A stretch of DNA of 48,307 nucleotides, taken from Planctomycetota bacterium (GTDB taxonomy: Bacteria; Planctomycetota; J058). The notes beneath the pieces were generated by a model. That model worked only from the letters and a program-made list of their open reading frames with translations. It was not told where the DNA came from and ran no database searches. The stretch covers positions 1-48,307 of the forward strand of contig JAHBXY010000062.1 of the NCBI GenBank assembly GCA_019636275.1, given 5' to 3'. The translations under genes were made by a program, and so were the position numbers. This document shows, one piece after another, positions 7,868 to 17,647 of the stretch. Each line of letters begins with the position of its first letter. Within the stretch, counting starts at the first letter, position 1.

Positions 7868-9564
7868 CAGCCCTCTCCGACCCACGAATGCGGGTCGAAC
7901 GCGAGCACCTCGACCCCGGGCAGGGCGAGGGCGAGGCGCTCGCGCGTGGGCTCGTCGCAGCCGATCCGGAGCAGGCGCAGCGTCAGGCACGACCGGAGGG
8001 CCGCCACGTCGGCGTCGTCGAGCCGTGGCGCCCAGCGGAGCGCCAGCTCCTGCAGCTCGGGCGCAGGGGCGAGACTCGCGATGGCCCCGGGCTCCACCCG
8101 GTCGATGGCCAGGCGTTCGAGATGGGGGAGGCGCGCCACCGGCGTGAGCAGCTCCGGCCGGGCGGAGGGCCCCCACCGGTTCAGCGTGAGCTCCCGCACG
8201 CCGCTGCTGCCGCGCGAGAGCGCCTCGAGGAGGGTCGGGTCCGCGAACCCGCAGAGCAGGGAGAGCCGCTCGAGGCCGCACGCGCGCGCCAGCGCCGCGC
8301 CCACCTCCGTCGGCGAGCCCACCTCGCTTGCCTCGAGGGTGAGGCGGACGAGCGAGCTGGAGCGGCACAGCTCAAGGAGTGGATCGGGCTCGGGCCCGCA
8401 GCGCAAGAGGCTCAGCCGCTCCAGCCGCGGGGCGCGCGCGAGCGCGCCCCACCCGGCGCGGGTGACCCGACCGGGCGTGCGCGCCGTGAGCTGGCGCAGC
8501 TCGGGCAACCGGCCGAGCACCTCGAGGGCGGCGTCGTCGAGGCCCGGCCGGTCCAGGTCCAGGGCCGTGATCGGCGTGTCGATCAGCGCGTCGAGCCCGC
8601 CCGCCGCCGCGGAGGCGCCGCGGAGCGCGAGGCGGCGCAGCCGGGGGAGCTCGGCCAGGGCCGCGACGCCGTCCTCCCCGAGCGGCACGTCGTCGAGGTC
8701 GACCTCCTCCGCGGTCGCGAGCGCGCCGACGGCGTCGAGGGTCCGCCAGGTCGACCGCGGCGCCTCGCGGAGCGTGAACCGCTCGAGCGGGGCCCCGACG
8801 TCAGCCAGCGCGCGCAGCCCCGAGCCGTCGAGCCACGGCGCGTTGGCGAGCGCGAGCGCGCGCAGGCGCGGCGCCCGCGCCAGGGCTGCCTCGAGCCCGA
8901 CGTCCGTCAGGAGCGACGCGCTCACCTGGAGCCGCTCCAACCCGCCGCCGCAGCCGGCCAGCAGCCGCTCGAGTCCCTCGTCCGTGAGCCGGCCCCGCAC
9001 CACGAGCGCCTGCAGGCGGTCGAGCCCGGAGAGGCGCTCCGGCGGCAGGTCGCCGTGCGTCACACAGACCTCGACCGCCTCGGTCGTCGGTGGGAGCGGC
9101 GTCGCGAGGGCGTCGCTGGACACCTCGACCTCGACGAGCGTCCCGAGCGCGCCGAGGGCGGCGAGCTCCTGGGGTCGTCGAACGCCCGTCGCGGCGACGA
9201 CGGGCGAGTCGTCGTCGACGACGACCCCGGCACCCAGCGGGAGCCAGCGCGGCGCGCCACGCGGCCCCACGCCGACCTCCAGGCCGCTCCCGCAGCCCAG
9301 CGGCCCGCAGGTCGGACACGGGACGCGCTGGACCTCCGGGTCCGCGTCGAGCGCGGCGAGCCCGGGTCGCTGCCGCTCGGCCACGGCCGCCGCGACCGGC
9401 GACGGCTCCCCGCGGCGCCAGCGGAGCAGGTAGGCGTCCTCGAGCCGGCCGGCGCGAAGGAGCGCCGACTCGAGGGCTGCGGCGAGCGACGGATCCTCCA
9501 GCGCGCCGAGGGCCCGCGTCAGGCGGGACAATTCGATGTCCAACGCATCGGCGAGGCGGGGCAC
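7867..9564 (-). CDS. Leucine-rich-repeat protein
   Basis: A protein of about 565 residues. After a short helical N-terminus (DPSLAAALESALLRAGRLEDAYLLRWRRGEPSP) comes a Cys cluster, CPTCGPLGC, then a run of leucine-rich repeats reaching almost to the end (for example LRALALANAPWLDGSGLRAL, LRRLALRGA, LERLSLLRCG). The N-terminal piece resembles the short domain preceding repeats in large repeat-protein families of planctomycetes and myxobacteria. The start is uncertain: GTG 9564 and TTG 9543 are both in frame and neither has a good ribosome-binding site. It is probably a cytoplasmic protein-interaction scaffold. It is translationally coupled to the DUF6869-like gene. Confidence 0.8.
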   Translation of the reverse strand: MPRLADALDIELSRLTRALGALEDPSLAAALESALLRAGRLEDAYLLRWRRGEPSPVAAAVAERQRPGLAALDADPEVQRVPCPTCGPLGCGSGLEVGVGPRGAPRWLPLGAGVVVDDDSPVVAATGVRRPQELAALGALGTLVEVEVSSDALATPLPPTTEAVEVCVTHGDLPPERLSGLDRLQALVVRGRLTDEGLERLLAGCGGGLERLQVSASLLTDVGLEAALARAPRLRALALANAPWLDGSGLRALADVGAPLERFTLREAPRSTWRTLDAVGALATAEEVDLDDVPLGEDGVAALAELPRLRRLALRGASAAAGGLDALIDTPITALDLDRPGLDDAALEVLGRLPELRQLTARTPGRVTRAGWGALARAPRLERLSLLRCGPEPDPLLELCRSSSLVRLTLEASEVGSPTEVGAALARACGLERLSLLCGFADPTLLEALSRGSSGVRELTLNRWGPSARPELLTPVARLPHLERLAIDRVEPGAIASLAPAPELQELALRWAPRLDDADVAALRSCLTLRLLRIGCDEPTRERLALALPGVEVLAFDPHSWVGEG

Positions 9565-9719
9565 ACGAGTCCGCGGCGCCAGGCCACCCGCACTGTAGCG
9601 GCGCGCGCGCGCCACGTCGAGGCGCTTCCTCGATGGCTCGAAGTCACCGCGCGCTCGACTCGAGTCGGACAGGAGGGCCGGCCACCCCCGCCTGCGACCA
9701 ACTCGCGTGAAGCCAGCGC

Positions 9720-10544
9720 TCAGGCCAGCGGCAACCTCTCTCCGGCGCGCGTGAGCCGGTCGTGGAGGGCGATGAGCCCGGCGGCGGCCTCGTCGGGATG
9801 CCCGGCGCCGATCGTCTCGACGAACTCGCACGTCGCCCACCCGGCGGCCGCCGCCTCGTACTCGCGGCGCCACGCCTCGAAGCGCGCCACGAGGTCGGGG
9901 TCGCTCCGCGGGTGCTCGCCCGGCGGGCGGTGCGGCGCGCCGCAGCGCCACGGCTTGGGCGTCAGCCGGGCGCGGAAGCTCCGCTGCGCCCGGCAGAGCT
10001 TCACGTAGCGCGGGTCCGCGCCGGCGTGGGTCATCAGCGCCTCGGCCGCCTGGCCGCCGGGCTCGTACTCGCGGTCGACGCCCAGCGCGCGCAGGCCCGC
10101 GGCCGTGCGGTAGATGCGGAAGGTGAGCGGCGCCACGGCGCGCAGGGCCTCGCGCAGGCGCTCGAGCGGGTCGGCCGGCCGGCGCCCGAAGAGGCCCAGC
10201 ACGCGCTGCCCGAGCGACGGGCCGCCCTCGGGGAGGTCGACGTCGATGAACAGGAGCCGCGCCGTGTTCAGCACGAGCGCGCCGTAGACGTTGCGCGTGA
10301 CCACCCCGGCCTCGCCGATCGTCTGCACCACCTCCTCGCGCAGCGGCCGCTCGAGGCCGTAGCCGTAGAGGTCGGGGAAGCGCTCGCCCCGGCGCACGCG
10401 CTCGACGAGGCGCGCGAGGCGCTCGGCCGCGAGGCGGCCGGCGGCGGCGACGTCGTCGCCCCAGCCCCAGGCGACCAGGTGAAAGCGCTTGCCGCGCGCC
10501 TCGACCTCGTCCTCGGCCTTCGACCACGCTCGCGGGATGCGCAT
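9720..10544 (-). CDS. Conserved hypothetical protein with acidic IDVD motif
   Basis: A 274-residue soluble protein starting at ATG 10544. It has an aromatic-rich N-terminus (KRFHLVAWGWGDD), a central LLFIDVDLPEGG and, after a variable loop, FRIYRTAAGLRALGVDREYE, followed by CRAQRSFRARLTPKPWRCG. The pairing of a hydrophobic strand ending in D-x-D with a later YRT-x-x-G strand is reminiscent of archaeo-eukaryotic-primase-like proteins, but this is a weak visual impression. I do not recognise the family securely. The gene is clearly coding: strong GC3 bias and no shadow explanation. Confidence 0.72.
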   Translation of the reverse strand: MRIPRAWSKAEDEVEARGKRFHLVAWGWGDDVAAAGRLAAERLARLVERVRRGERFPDLYGYGLERPLREEVVQTIGEAGVVTRNVYGALVLNTARLLFIDVDLPEGGPSLGQRVLGLFGRRPADPLERLREALRAVAPLTFRIYRTAAGLRALGVDREYEPGGQAAEALMTHAGADPRYVKLCRAQRSFRARLTPKPWRCGAPHRPPGEHPRSDPDLVARFEAWRREYEAAAAGWATCEFVETIGAGHPDEAAAGLIALHDRLTRAGERLPLA

Positions 10545-10574
10545 GCGGCGCAGGCTACCCGAGGGGTCGGACGC

Positions 10575-12080
10575 TCAGCGGCCGAAGAGCGGCCAGAGCA
10601 GCCGCAACCCGACGACGATGATGAAGGCCCCGGCGACGTCGAACATGAACCCGCGCTTGATCATGAACGAGATCGGGATCCGGCCGGTCCCGTAGACCAG
10701 GGCGTTGGGCGGCGTCGACACGGGCAGCATGAACCCGAACGAGCAGCCGCACGTGGCCGCGATCGCCGGCGGGAGCGGGTCGACGCCCGCCTGGCGCGCG
10801 ACCTCGATCACGACCGGCAGGAGGATCGTGGCCGTGGCGGTGTTCGAGATCAGCTCGGAGAGGCCGCTGGCCATGAGCGCCGCGACGAAGGTCAGGACCC
10901 ACAGCGACTCGATCCCGAGCGACCGGACGACGCCGACGCCCACGACGTCGACGAGGCCCGTGCGGCGCATGAGGTCGCCCAGCGCCAGCCCGCCGCCGAG
11001 GAGGAGGAGCGTGCCCCAGTCGATCCGGGCGGCCTCGCGCCAGGTGAGCGTCGGCCGCCCCGGCGCGGCGGGGATCAGGAACAGGAGGCTGCTGGCGACG
11101 ATCGCGATCGCGCCCTCGGGCAGGCGGTCCTGGAACCAGACCGCCACCGCGCTCTCCGGGCGGAGCTGCACCAGCCCCGAGGCCATCCACAGGCCCACGG
11201 CCAGGCCGAACGCGACCGCCGTGACCACCTCGCCCCGGCGCCAGGGCCCGAGCCGCGCGCGCTCGGCGACCGCGTGCGCGCGCAGGTCGACGGCGCTCGG
11301 CGGGAGCCCCCGCGTGAGGAGGACGGCCAGGCAGATCATCATCGCCACGGTCAGCGGCAGCGTCAGCGCCATCCAGTGGACGAAGGGCACCCTCGCGCCC
11401 GCGAGCTGCTCGAGCTGCGAGAGGCCGATCAGGTTCGGCGCCGTGCCCACGGGCGTCGCCAGGCCGCCGACGGTCGCGGCGAAGGCGATCATGAGCATGC
11501 AGGGCGCCTCGAGCCCCCGCGACGGCGCGCCGCCGCCGGCGGCGACGGAGAGCATGCCGCCGGCGATCGGGATGAGCAGGGCCGTCGTCGCCGTGTTGTT
11601 GACCCACATGGACAGCGCCCAGGCGCACACGCCCAGGCCGATGACCATGCGCCGCGTCGACGCGCCGAAGGCGCGCAGGGCGAGCACGTTCATCGCGAAG
11701 CGCCGGTCGAGGCCGTGGACCGTCATCGCCTCGGCGATGAAGAACCCGCCGATGAACAGGAGCAGGATCGGGTTGCCGAGCTGCGCGAAGGCGACCCTCG
11801 CCGCGTCCTTGCCGGCGACGCCCGGGATCGCGCCGAGGACCAACGCCAGCGTCGGGCCGAGGAGCGCCGTCACGGCCACCGGCACCGGCTCGCCCACCCA
11901 GAAGGTCACGACGAGGACCATGATCGCGGCCAGGCGCTGCGCCTCGACCGGGTGCGCGGCGCCCTCGAGCGGCAGGGGCGCGAACCACACGAGCAGGAAC
12001 AGCGCCGGGCCGACGGCGAGCGCCAGCCGCGCGCGCGCCCGGTCGAACGCGCCTTGCCCCAGCTCGTCGTCGCCGCTCAC
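10575..12080 (-). CDS. DASS/SLC13-type anion:sodium symporter
   Basis: A 501-residue integral membrane protein with about 11-13 hydrophobic segments. It shows the two repeat signatures of the divalent anion:Na+ symporter family: SMWVNNTATTALLIPI at ~residue 158 (an SNT-type Na+/substrate hairpin with NNT) and ELISNTATATILLPV at ~410. The C-terminal STPPNALVYGTG loop is typical of SLC13/CitT-like carriers. It should import di- or tricarboxylates (or sulfate) across the inner membrane with Na+. The length is in the normal range. The specific substrate cannot be read from the sequence. Confidence 0.9.
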   Translation of the reverse strand: MSGDDELGQGAFDRARARLALAVGPALFLLVWFAPLPLEGAAHPVEAQRLAAIMVLVVTFWVGEPVPVAVTALLGPTLALVLGAIPGVAGKDAARVAFAQLGNPILLLFIGGFFIAEAMTVHGLDRRFAMNVLALRAFGASTRRMVIGLGVCAWALSMWVNNTATTALLIPIAGGMLSVAAGGGAPSRGLEAPCMLMIAFAATVGGLATPVGTAPNLIGLSQLEQLAGARVPFVHWMALTLPLTVAMMICLAVLLTRGLPPSAVDLRAHAVAERARLGPWRRGEVVTAVAFGLAVGLWMASGLVQLRPESAVAVWFQDRLPEGAIAIVASSLLFLIPAAPGRPTLTWREAARIDWGTLLLLGGGLALGDLMRRTGLVDVVGVGVVRSLGIESLWVLTFVAALMASGLSELISNTATATILLPVVIEVARQAGVDPLPPAIAATCGCSFGFMLPVSTPPNALVYGTGRIPISFMIKRGFMFDVAGAFIIVVGLRLLWPLFGR

Positions 12081-12090
12081 GGCGGGGATT

Positions 12091-13122
12091 CTACGGGCCG
12101 AGGAGGAAGGCGCGCTCGTCCTCGCCGAGGTCCCGCGAGGTGACGGCGATCTCGAAGGCCACCGGCGCGATCTCCTCGCCGGCCCACGACCAGTACTGCG
12201 CGTCGTTGACGTGGATCTTGTGGCCGAAGCCCCAGCCGCCGGTGGTGCGGCGGTTCGAGACCATGATCCGCCCGCCGTCGCGGTAGGTGAAGTGGAGGTC
12301 CGTGCTGTCGATCCCCAGGTGCAGGCCGCCCTCGTTCAGCACCTTCGCGCCCACCCAGCCGAAGCGGCCCGCCTCCGCGTCGCGGCCCAGGTCGTCGACG
12401 CCGACGCGCAGGAGCACGTAGGCGTGGGTGTCCATGCGGCGCAGGCGCACGTAGCGCGTCTCCTTCGGCGCGGCCGACAGCGGCACGGCGTAGCGCTCGC
12501 CCTGGTCCTGGAACGTGTCCCAGTCCTCCGGGTGGCGCGAGCGGAAGAGGACCACCCAGCCCTCGGTCGCGCGGATCGCGTCCAGCTCGGCGAGCGCCCA
12601 GCGGATCGCCGCCTGGATCCGCTCCGCCTCGCCCAGGTCCTTGCCCGCGCGGAGCACCGGCTGGAGCGACGCGTCGAGCCCCGTCCGGTAGGTCTCGAGG
12701 GCGCGCACGCGCGCGGCCTTGTGCGCCGCCGACGCCTCGTCGACGGCGGTCTGGTAGCGGCGCTGCGAGTCGAGCGCGCCCTCGGACGTGAGCGGGCGCC
12801 GGTCGGCCGGGCGCGCGGCGCCCTCGCCGGCGGCCAGCACGCGCGCGAGCCAGTCGACGACGTCGCCGATCCGGCGCGCCTCCTCGAGGTCCCCGCCGCG
12901 CATGGCGGCCTTCTGGTGGTCCTTCAGCTCGCGCAGGTACTGCCGCTGCGCCGCGTCGACCTTCGTCTCGTACGCCTGCCGCGCGCTCGTCGTCGCCCGG
13001 TCGAAGTCGCGCCGCGCCGTCTGCGCCTTCTTGGTCTGGAAGGCCTGGTCGTCGGCCGGCGCGGGCCAGGCGGCGACGAGCGCGCAGAGAACGACGAGGA
13101 GCGTGGCGCGGCGCGGCGGCAT
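12091..13122 (-). CDS. Secreted coiled-coil/beta hypothetical protein
   Basis: ATG 13122 is preceded by GGAGG at a 6-nt spacing and gives a signal peptide (MPPRRATLLVVLCALVAAWPAPA). Residues ~20-190 are charged and helical with heptad-like spacing and two similar halves (ARRDFDRATTSARQAYETK and DSQRRYQTAVDEASAAH). The C-terminal ~150 residues are beta-rich and Trp-rich (WVVLFRSRHPEDWDTF, GRIMVSNRRTTGGWGFGH), resembling the secreted ligand-binding tails of planctomycete hypotheticals. It probably acts in the periplasm or on the cell surface. No catalytic residues were identified, and the function is unknown. Confidence 0.82.
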   Translation of the reverse strand: MPPRRATLLVVLCALVAAWPAPADDQAFQTKKAQTARRDFDRATTSARQAYETKVDAAQRQYLRELKDHQKAAMRGGDLEEARRIGDVVDWLARVLAAGEGAARPADRRPLTSEGALDSQRRYQTAVDEASAAHKAARVRALETYRTGLDASLQPVLRAGKDLGEAERIQAAIRWALAELDAIRATEGWVVLFRSRHPEDWDTFQDQGERYAVPLSAAPKETRYVRLRRMDTHAYVLLRVGVDDLGRDAEAGRFGWVGAKVLNEGGLHLGIDSTDLHFTYRDGGRIMVSNRRTTGGWGFGHKIHVNDAQYWSWAGEEIAPVAFEIAVTSRDLGEDERAFLLGP

Positions 13123-13191
13123 GGACGACCTCCGGGCGGCGATTCTACGGGCCTGGCGACCAGGTCCTACCACCCCGAAGGCGACTTGACG

Positions 13192-14268
13192 TCACCTCGC
13201 GCGCGCGCGCATCCGGCCCAGGGCGAGCAGGAGGGCCACGTCCGCGGCGACCGCGACGGGCGCGGTGGCGGGACCGAAGCCGACGACGCTCCACGGCACG
13301 AGCAGGAGCGCGCCCAGCGCCGTGAGGCCGCCGAGCCGACGCGCGAAGGGCGTCCAGCGCCAGGTCCGCCCGCGCGTCATGAGCGGAACGGCGCCGAGGG
13401 CCGCCGCCAGGAGGAGCCACCCGAGGGAGAGCGTCGGCACGACCGTCGTGAGCACGGCCTCGGGGCCCAGGAAGAGCGGCGGGTCGTCCACGTCGGTCTC
13501 GTCGGTCACGCTCGAGATCCAGGCGCGCCTCACGCGGAGGCCCGCCGTCTCGGCCGCGAGGGAGGTCGCGCCCGCGAGATGGGCCGGCAGCGGGAGGCGG
13601 ACCGTCGAGCGTGCGTAACGCCAGGGCTGCACGTCGACGGGGCGACGCGGCTGCTCGAGGCTCACCGGGAGGAGCGCCCGGATCGTGTCGCTTCCGCGCC
13701 AGCTCGTGACCGTGACCAAGGCGCCTCGCAGCTCGCCAAGATCGTCGACCGACACCTCGCCGAACGACGCTGCGGTCGGCGAGAAGTTCTCGTAGCGCAC
13801 GTCGAGCTCGAGCGTGCCCGTCGCCGGATCGAGCCGGCCGCCCGAGACTCGCACGCGGGCGTCCGGGACGAGGGCCTCCTGATGCTGCGACCCTGCCATG
13901 TACGACGTGTACACGCCCGGCGTCGTCGTCCGCTGCAGGAGCCACACCCCGGGCCTGAAGAGATACGCGACGTGGTGCACGCGGGGGCAGATGGTGTCGG
14001 CCCGCTGCGCCGAGAAGAGCTCGACGGTGGTGCCGACCTCCGCGCCCTCCTCGGCGTAGATGACCCTCGTGACCACGATCGTGCCCCGGGCCACGTCGTA
14101 CGCGTGGCCATGCACCCTGGCGACGCTCGGGTTCAGCGACACGAGCGTGCCCTCGACGACGAGGTCCACCTCGGCGGGCTCGGGCCCCATGCCCCACATG
14201 GATCGGGCGACGCCCGGCTCGAAGGTGAGCAGGAGGCCGAGCGCGAGCAGGGGGGCGAGGCGGGTCAT
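13192..14268 (-). CDS. Exported hypothetical protein with C-terminal membrane segments
   Basis: A 358-residue protein. The N-terminal signal sequence (MTRLAPLLALGLLLTFEPG) is followed by a ~230-residue extracytoplasmic domain (VDLVVEGTLVSLNPSVARV, then YDVARGTIVVTRVIYAEEG) and three hydrophobic segments at the C-terminus (around VVPTLSLGWLLLAAALGAV, LGALLLVPWSVVG and VAADVALLLALG). The first part has an OB-like or stress-response style pattern, but I cannot assign it to a family. It lies 69 bp beyond the start of the preceding secreted protein on the same strand and may share a transcript with it. Confidence 0.75.
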   Translation of the reverse strand: MTRLAPLLALGLLLTFEPGVARSMWGMGPEPAEVDLVVEGTLVSLNPSVARVHGHAYDVARGTIVVTRVIYAEEGAEVGTTVELFSAQRADTICPRVHHVAYLFRPGVWLLQRTTTPGVYTSYMAGSQHQEALVPDARVRVSGGRLDPATGTLELDVRYENFSPTAASFGEVSVDDLGELRGALVTVTSWRGSDTIRALLPVSLEQPRRPVDVQPWRYARSTVRLPLPAHLAGATSLAAETAGLRVRRAWISSVTDETDVDDPPLFLGPEAVLTTVVPTLSLGWLLLAAALGAVPLMTRGRTWRWTPFARRLGGLTALGALLLVPWSVVGFGPATAPVAVAADVALLLALGRMRARAR

Positions 14269-14340
14269 CGAGAGATACGGTAGCCGCAGGGCGATCCCAG
14301 GTCACGGCCACTCCCGTGCACCCTGGCTGACGGAGCCACG

Positions 14341-15084
14341 ATGCCGAGCCCCTTCCCGGGGATGGACCCGTACCTGGAGGACCCGGCCGCCTGGCCGAAC
14401 GTCCACCAGAGCCTCGTCACCTACGCTCGCGATCAGCTCCAGCGTCAGGTCGGCAGGCGCTACTTCGTCACCATCGGCGAGCGCGTGTACCACGACGTGC
14501 ACATGACAGAGCAACCGGCGCAGTTCGGAGCGCTCCTGACGTCGGGCCCCACGGACCGGCCAACGGTCGTCCTTCTGGACGAGGTGGAGCGCCGGGAGGT
14601 GTTCCTGGAGATCCAGGACGCCGGCACCGACCTGCGCGTGGTGACCGTCGTCGAGGTCCTGTCGCCCTCGAACAAGGCCGCCGGGCGTGGGCGCGAGCGT
14701 TACCTGCGCAAGCAGGAGGAGATCCTGGCCTCGGCCACCCATCTCGTCGAGATCGACCTCCTTCGCGGCGGCCTGCCAACGGTCGCCCTGCCGGAGGGCT
14801 ACGTGCGGCGCTCCGCTTACCGCGTCTCGGTCAGCCGCGCCGACGACCGACGCCGGCGCGAGCTGTACGCGTTCGGCCTGCGGGACCCGCTCCCGCGGGT
14901 CGCGGTCCCGCTCGGCCAGGGCGACCCTGACGTGGTGCTCGATCTCCCGGCGCTGCTCGGCGAGGCGTACGACCGTGGCGCCTACACGCGGCGCCTCAGG
15001 TACGCCGGCCCGCCTCCTCCGCCGCCGCTGTCGCCCGAGGACCAGGGCTGGGCGCGGACCCTGCTCGACGCATGGCGGCCCTGA
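14341..15084 (+). CDS. DUF4058 family protein
   Basis: A 247-residue protein that begins MPSPFPGMDPYLEDP, the hallmark opening of DUF4058 proteins. It continues with VVEVLSPSNKAAGRGRERYLRKQEEIL, which recalls the nuclease-like core strand and helix of PD-(D/E)XK-fold families (an E-V-L then lysine pattern), and with HLVEIDLLRGG. DUF4058 is abundant in cyanobacteria, Chloroflexota and planctomycetes and is uncharacterised. The start at ATG 14341 is supported by the universally conserved N-terminal motif. It is followed closely by the TPR/zincin gene on the same strand. Confidence 0.9.
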   Translation: MPSPFPGMDPYLEDPAAWPNVHQSLVTYARDQLQRQVGRRYFVTIGERVYHDVHMTEQPAQFGALLTSGPTDRPTVVLLDEVERREVFLEIQDAGTDLRVVTVVEVLSPSNKAAGRGRERYLRKQEEILASATHLVEIDLLRGGLPTVALPEGYVRRSAYRVSVSRADDRRRRELYAFGLRDPLPRVAVPLGQGDPDVVLDLPALLGEAYDRGAYTRRLRYAGPPPPPPLSPEDQGWARTLLDAWRP

Positions 15085-15104
15085 CGTGTGCGACAACATC
15101 ACAC

Positions 15105-16883
15105 ATGACCGTCACCCTGGTTGCCACCGGGCTCCTCCTCGCCGGCCGCGAGGAGCGCCTCACGGCGCTCGTCGTGATCGCGCTGTTCGCGGGCGCGCTC
15201 GTCCTCGGCTTCCTGCGCCTCCTGCGCCAGGGCAACGTCCTCGTCGCTGGCCGGCGCCTGGCCGACGACCTCGCCCGCGGCCGGCGCGTGGACGTCGACG
15301 CCTTCGCCGCGCGCCTGGCCCCCGCCGACCGCGCCCGCGCGCTGGGCGCGGCGGCCGCGCACCTGGCCGCCCTGCTGCGCGAGGAGGCGGACGACGAAGA
15401 GGAGGACGACGAGCACGAGGACGGTCCGCTCGACGGGCCGCTCGACGGCCCGCTCGCCGACCAGGCGCTCGGCCTCGTGCGCCGCGCGCTCGAGGCGGCC
15501 GGCGACGGACACGCGCCGGCGCAGGTCGACGCGGCGCGGGCGCTGGCGACCCTCGGGCGCGTGGCCGAGGCGCGGGCGCTCATCGCGCGCCTGGCGAGCC
15601 GCGACGACCTCGGCGTCGACGAGGCGGCCGGCCTGGCGCAGGCCGCGCTCGACATCGACGACGCCGCCCTGGCGGACGCCTACTTCGCCCAGGCGCTCGC
15701 GAGCCGGCCGGACGACCTGGACCTCGTGTGCGGCCGGGCCGAGGCGCTCCTGCGCCTCGACCGGCCCGAGGACGCCGTCCCGGCGCTGGAGGCCGCGATG
15801 ATGGCGGTCCGCCGCCGCATGCAGTCGCTCGACTTCGTCGGCGTCGACCTGGAGCCCCAGTGGCACCGCGTCACCGACCTGCACGACGAGGCCGTCCGGC
15901 GCAGCGCCTCGGCCGAGAAGACGATCGACGCGCACGTGGCCACGGGCGTCCTCGACGTCCACGCCGGCGTCAACTACCGCCTCATGGGTCACTCGATCCT
16001 CGTCGAGTCGGACCGCCCGGCCCGCCGCCTGGTCGTGCCCGCGCAGGGCCGCCTGCGCGACGGGGCCGAGGCCCGCCTCGCCGGCGACCCCGAGGATCCG
16101 GCCGGCCTCGAGGACCTGGGCCTGTGGCACCTGCGCGAGGGCGAGGCGGCCCAGGCCGAGGCGGTCTTCCGGCGCGCGATCGCGCGCGACCCCGTCGCCT
16201 GGCCGGCCTTCGTCGGCCTCGGCGCGGCGCTCGACGCGCGCGAGCGCCCGCTCCGACGCTGGCTGGCGCGCGCCGTCGACCCGCCGCCGATCCCCGGCCT
16301 CGAGCGCCTCGTCGACCCGTGGGACGCGCTCACCGAGGACGAGCGGCGCCTGGTGGCCCTCTCGCTGGCCCCGGTGGCCGGCGCCGTCCCCGCCCTCCTG
16401 GCCGCGGGCGGCCGCCTGCACGTCGTGGCCCTCGACGCGCGCTGCACCGACCTGCCGACCTTCGCCGACGCGCGCGGCGCCCTCGTCGAGGACGAGCGCG
16501 ACCGGCGCGTGCACGACGCGATCGAGGGCCTGACGCTGGGGGTCGTCGCGGCGGCCAGGGTCGACACCTTCTACGCCGCGCGCGACGAGGGCTGGACCGT
16601 GGCCCACGAGCTCGGCCACGCCGTGCACGCCGTCCTGAGCGACGACCTCGCCGCCGAGGTCGAGCGCCTCTTCGAGCGCGCCGGGCGCGAGGAGTGGCTC
16701 TCGACCGAGTACGGGCAGACGAACGTCTACGAGTTCTTCGCCACCGGCTACGAGCGCTTCGTCGCCCGCCAGGCCTTCCCCGACGGGCCGCGCGTCGAGA
16801 TCGACCGCGCCGATGTGACCCTCGGAGTCGACGCCTTCTTCCACGACCTGGCCGCGGCGCTCTCCAGGCCGCCGCCGCGCTGA
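15105..16883 (+). CDS. Membrane-anchored TPR protein with C-terminal HELGH zincin-like domain
   Basis: ATG 15105 gives a 592-residue protein with an N-terminal transmembrane segment (ALVVIALFAGALVLGFLRLL). An upstream in-frame ATG at 15072 would overlap the DUF4058 gene. A Glu/Asp stretch and a threefold DGPL repeat (around residues 95-120) precede tetratricopeptide-like helices (~125-370). The C-terminal domain carries the zinc metalloprotease motif HELGH at residues 501-505 and a downstream Glu in NVYEFFATGYERF that could be the third ligand, a gluzincin arrangement seen in lethal-factor-like peptidase domains. It is probably a membrane-bound, perhaps periplasmic, peptidase with a TPR interaction platform. 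Substrate unknown. Confidence 0.82.
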   Translation: MTVTLVATGLLLAGREERLTALVVIALFAGALVLGFLRLLRQGNVLVAGRRLADDLARGRRVDVDAFAARLAPADRARALGAAAAHLAALLREEADDEEEDDEHEDGPLDGPLDGPLADQALGLVRRALEAAGDGHAPAQVDAARALATLGRVAEARALIARLASRDDLGVDEAAGLAQAALDIDDAALADAYFAQALASRPDDLDLVCGRAEALLRLDRPEDAVPALEAAMMAVRRRMQSLDFVGVDLEPQWHRVTDLHDEAVRRSASAEKTIDAHVATGVLDVHAGVNYRLMGHSILVESDRPARRLVVPAQGRLRDGAEARLAGDPEDPAGLEDLGLWHLREGEAAQAEAVFRRAIARDPVAWPAFVGLGAALDARERPLRRWLARAVDPPPIPGLERLVDPWDALTEDERRLVALSLAPVAGAVPALLAAGGRLHVVALDARCTDLPTFADARGALVEDERDRRVHDAIEGLTLGVVAAARVDTFYAARDEGWTVAHELGHAVHAVLSDDLAAEVERLFERAGREEWLSTEYGQTNVYEFFATGYERFVARQAFPDGPRVEIDRADVTLGVDAFFHDLAAALSRPPPR

Positions 16884-16927
16884 CGCGGCCGCCCACGCGA
16901 GGCGTCGATCGTCCGTATGCTGGAGGG

Positions 16928-17646
<719 letters not shown>

Positions 17647-17647
<1 letters not shown>

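Noticed and set aside
9565..10527. Extension of the LRR protein upstream to 10527
   Set aside because: That stretch is the shadow of the 274-residue gene at 9720-10544, which has clear coding character; the LRR gene must start after 9720.
13440..13455. Isolated GTGAGCACGG at ~13445 as a dispersed unit of the repeat family
   Set aside because: It lies in coding sequence on its own, without the GCTGG block or GTCGAC hairpin, and a 10-mer match is expected by chance in this composition.
14687..16927. N-terminal extension of the ABC ATPase gene over 700 codons
   Set aside because: The extension lies over the DUF4058 and TPR/zincin genes in another frame and is Arg/Ala low complexity; the ATPase begins at ATG 16928.
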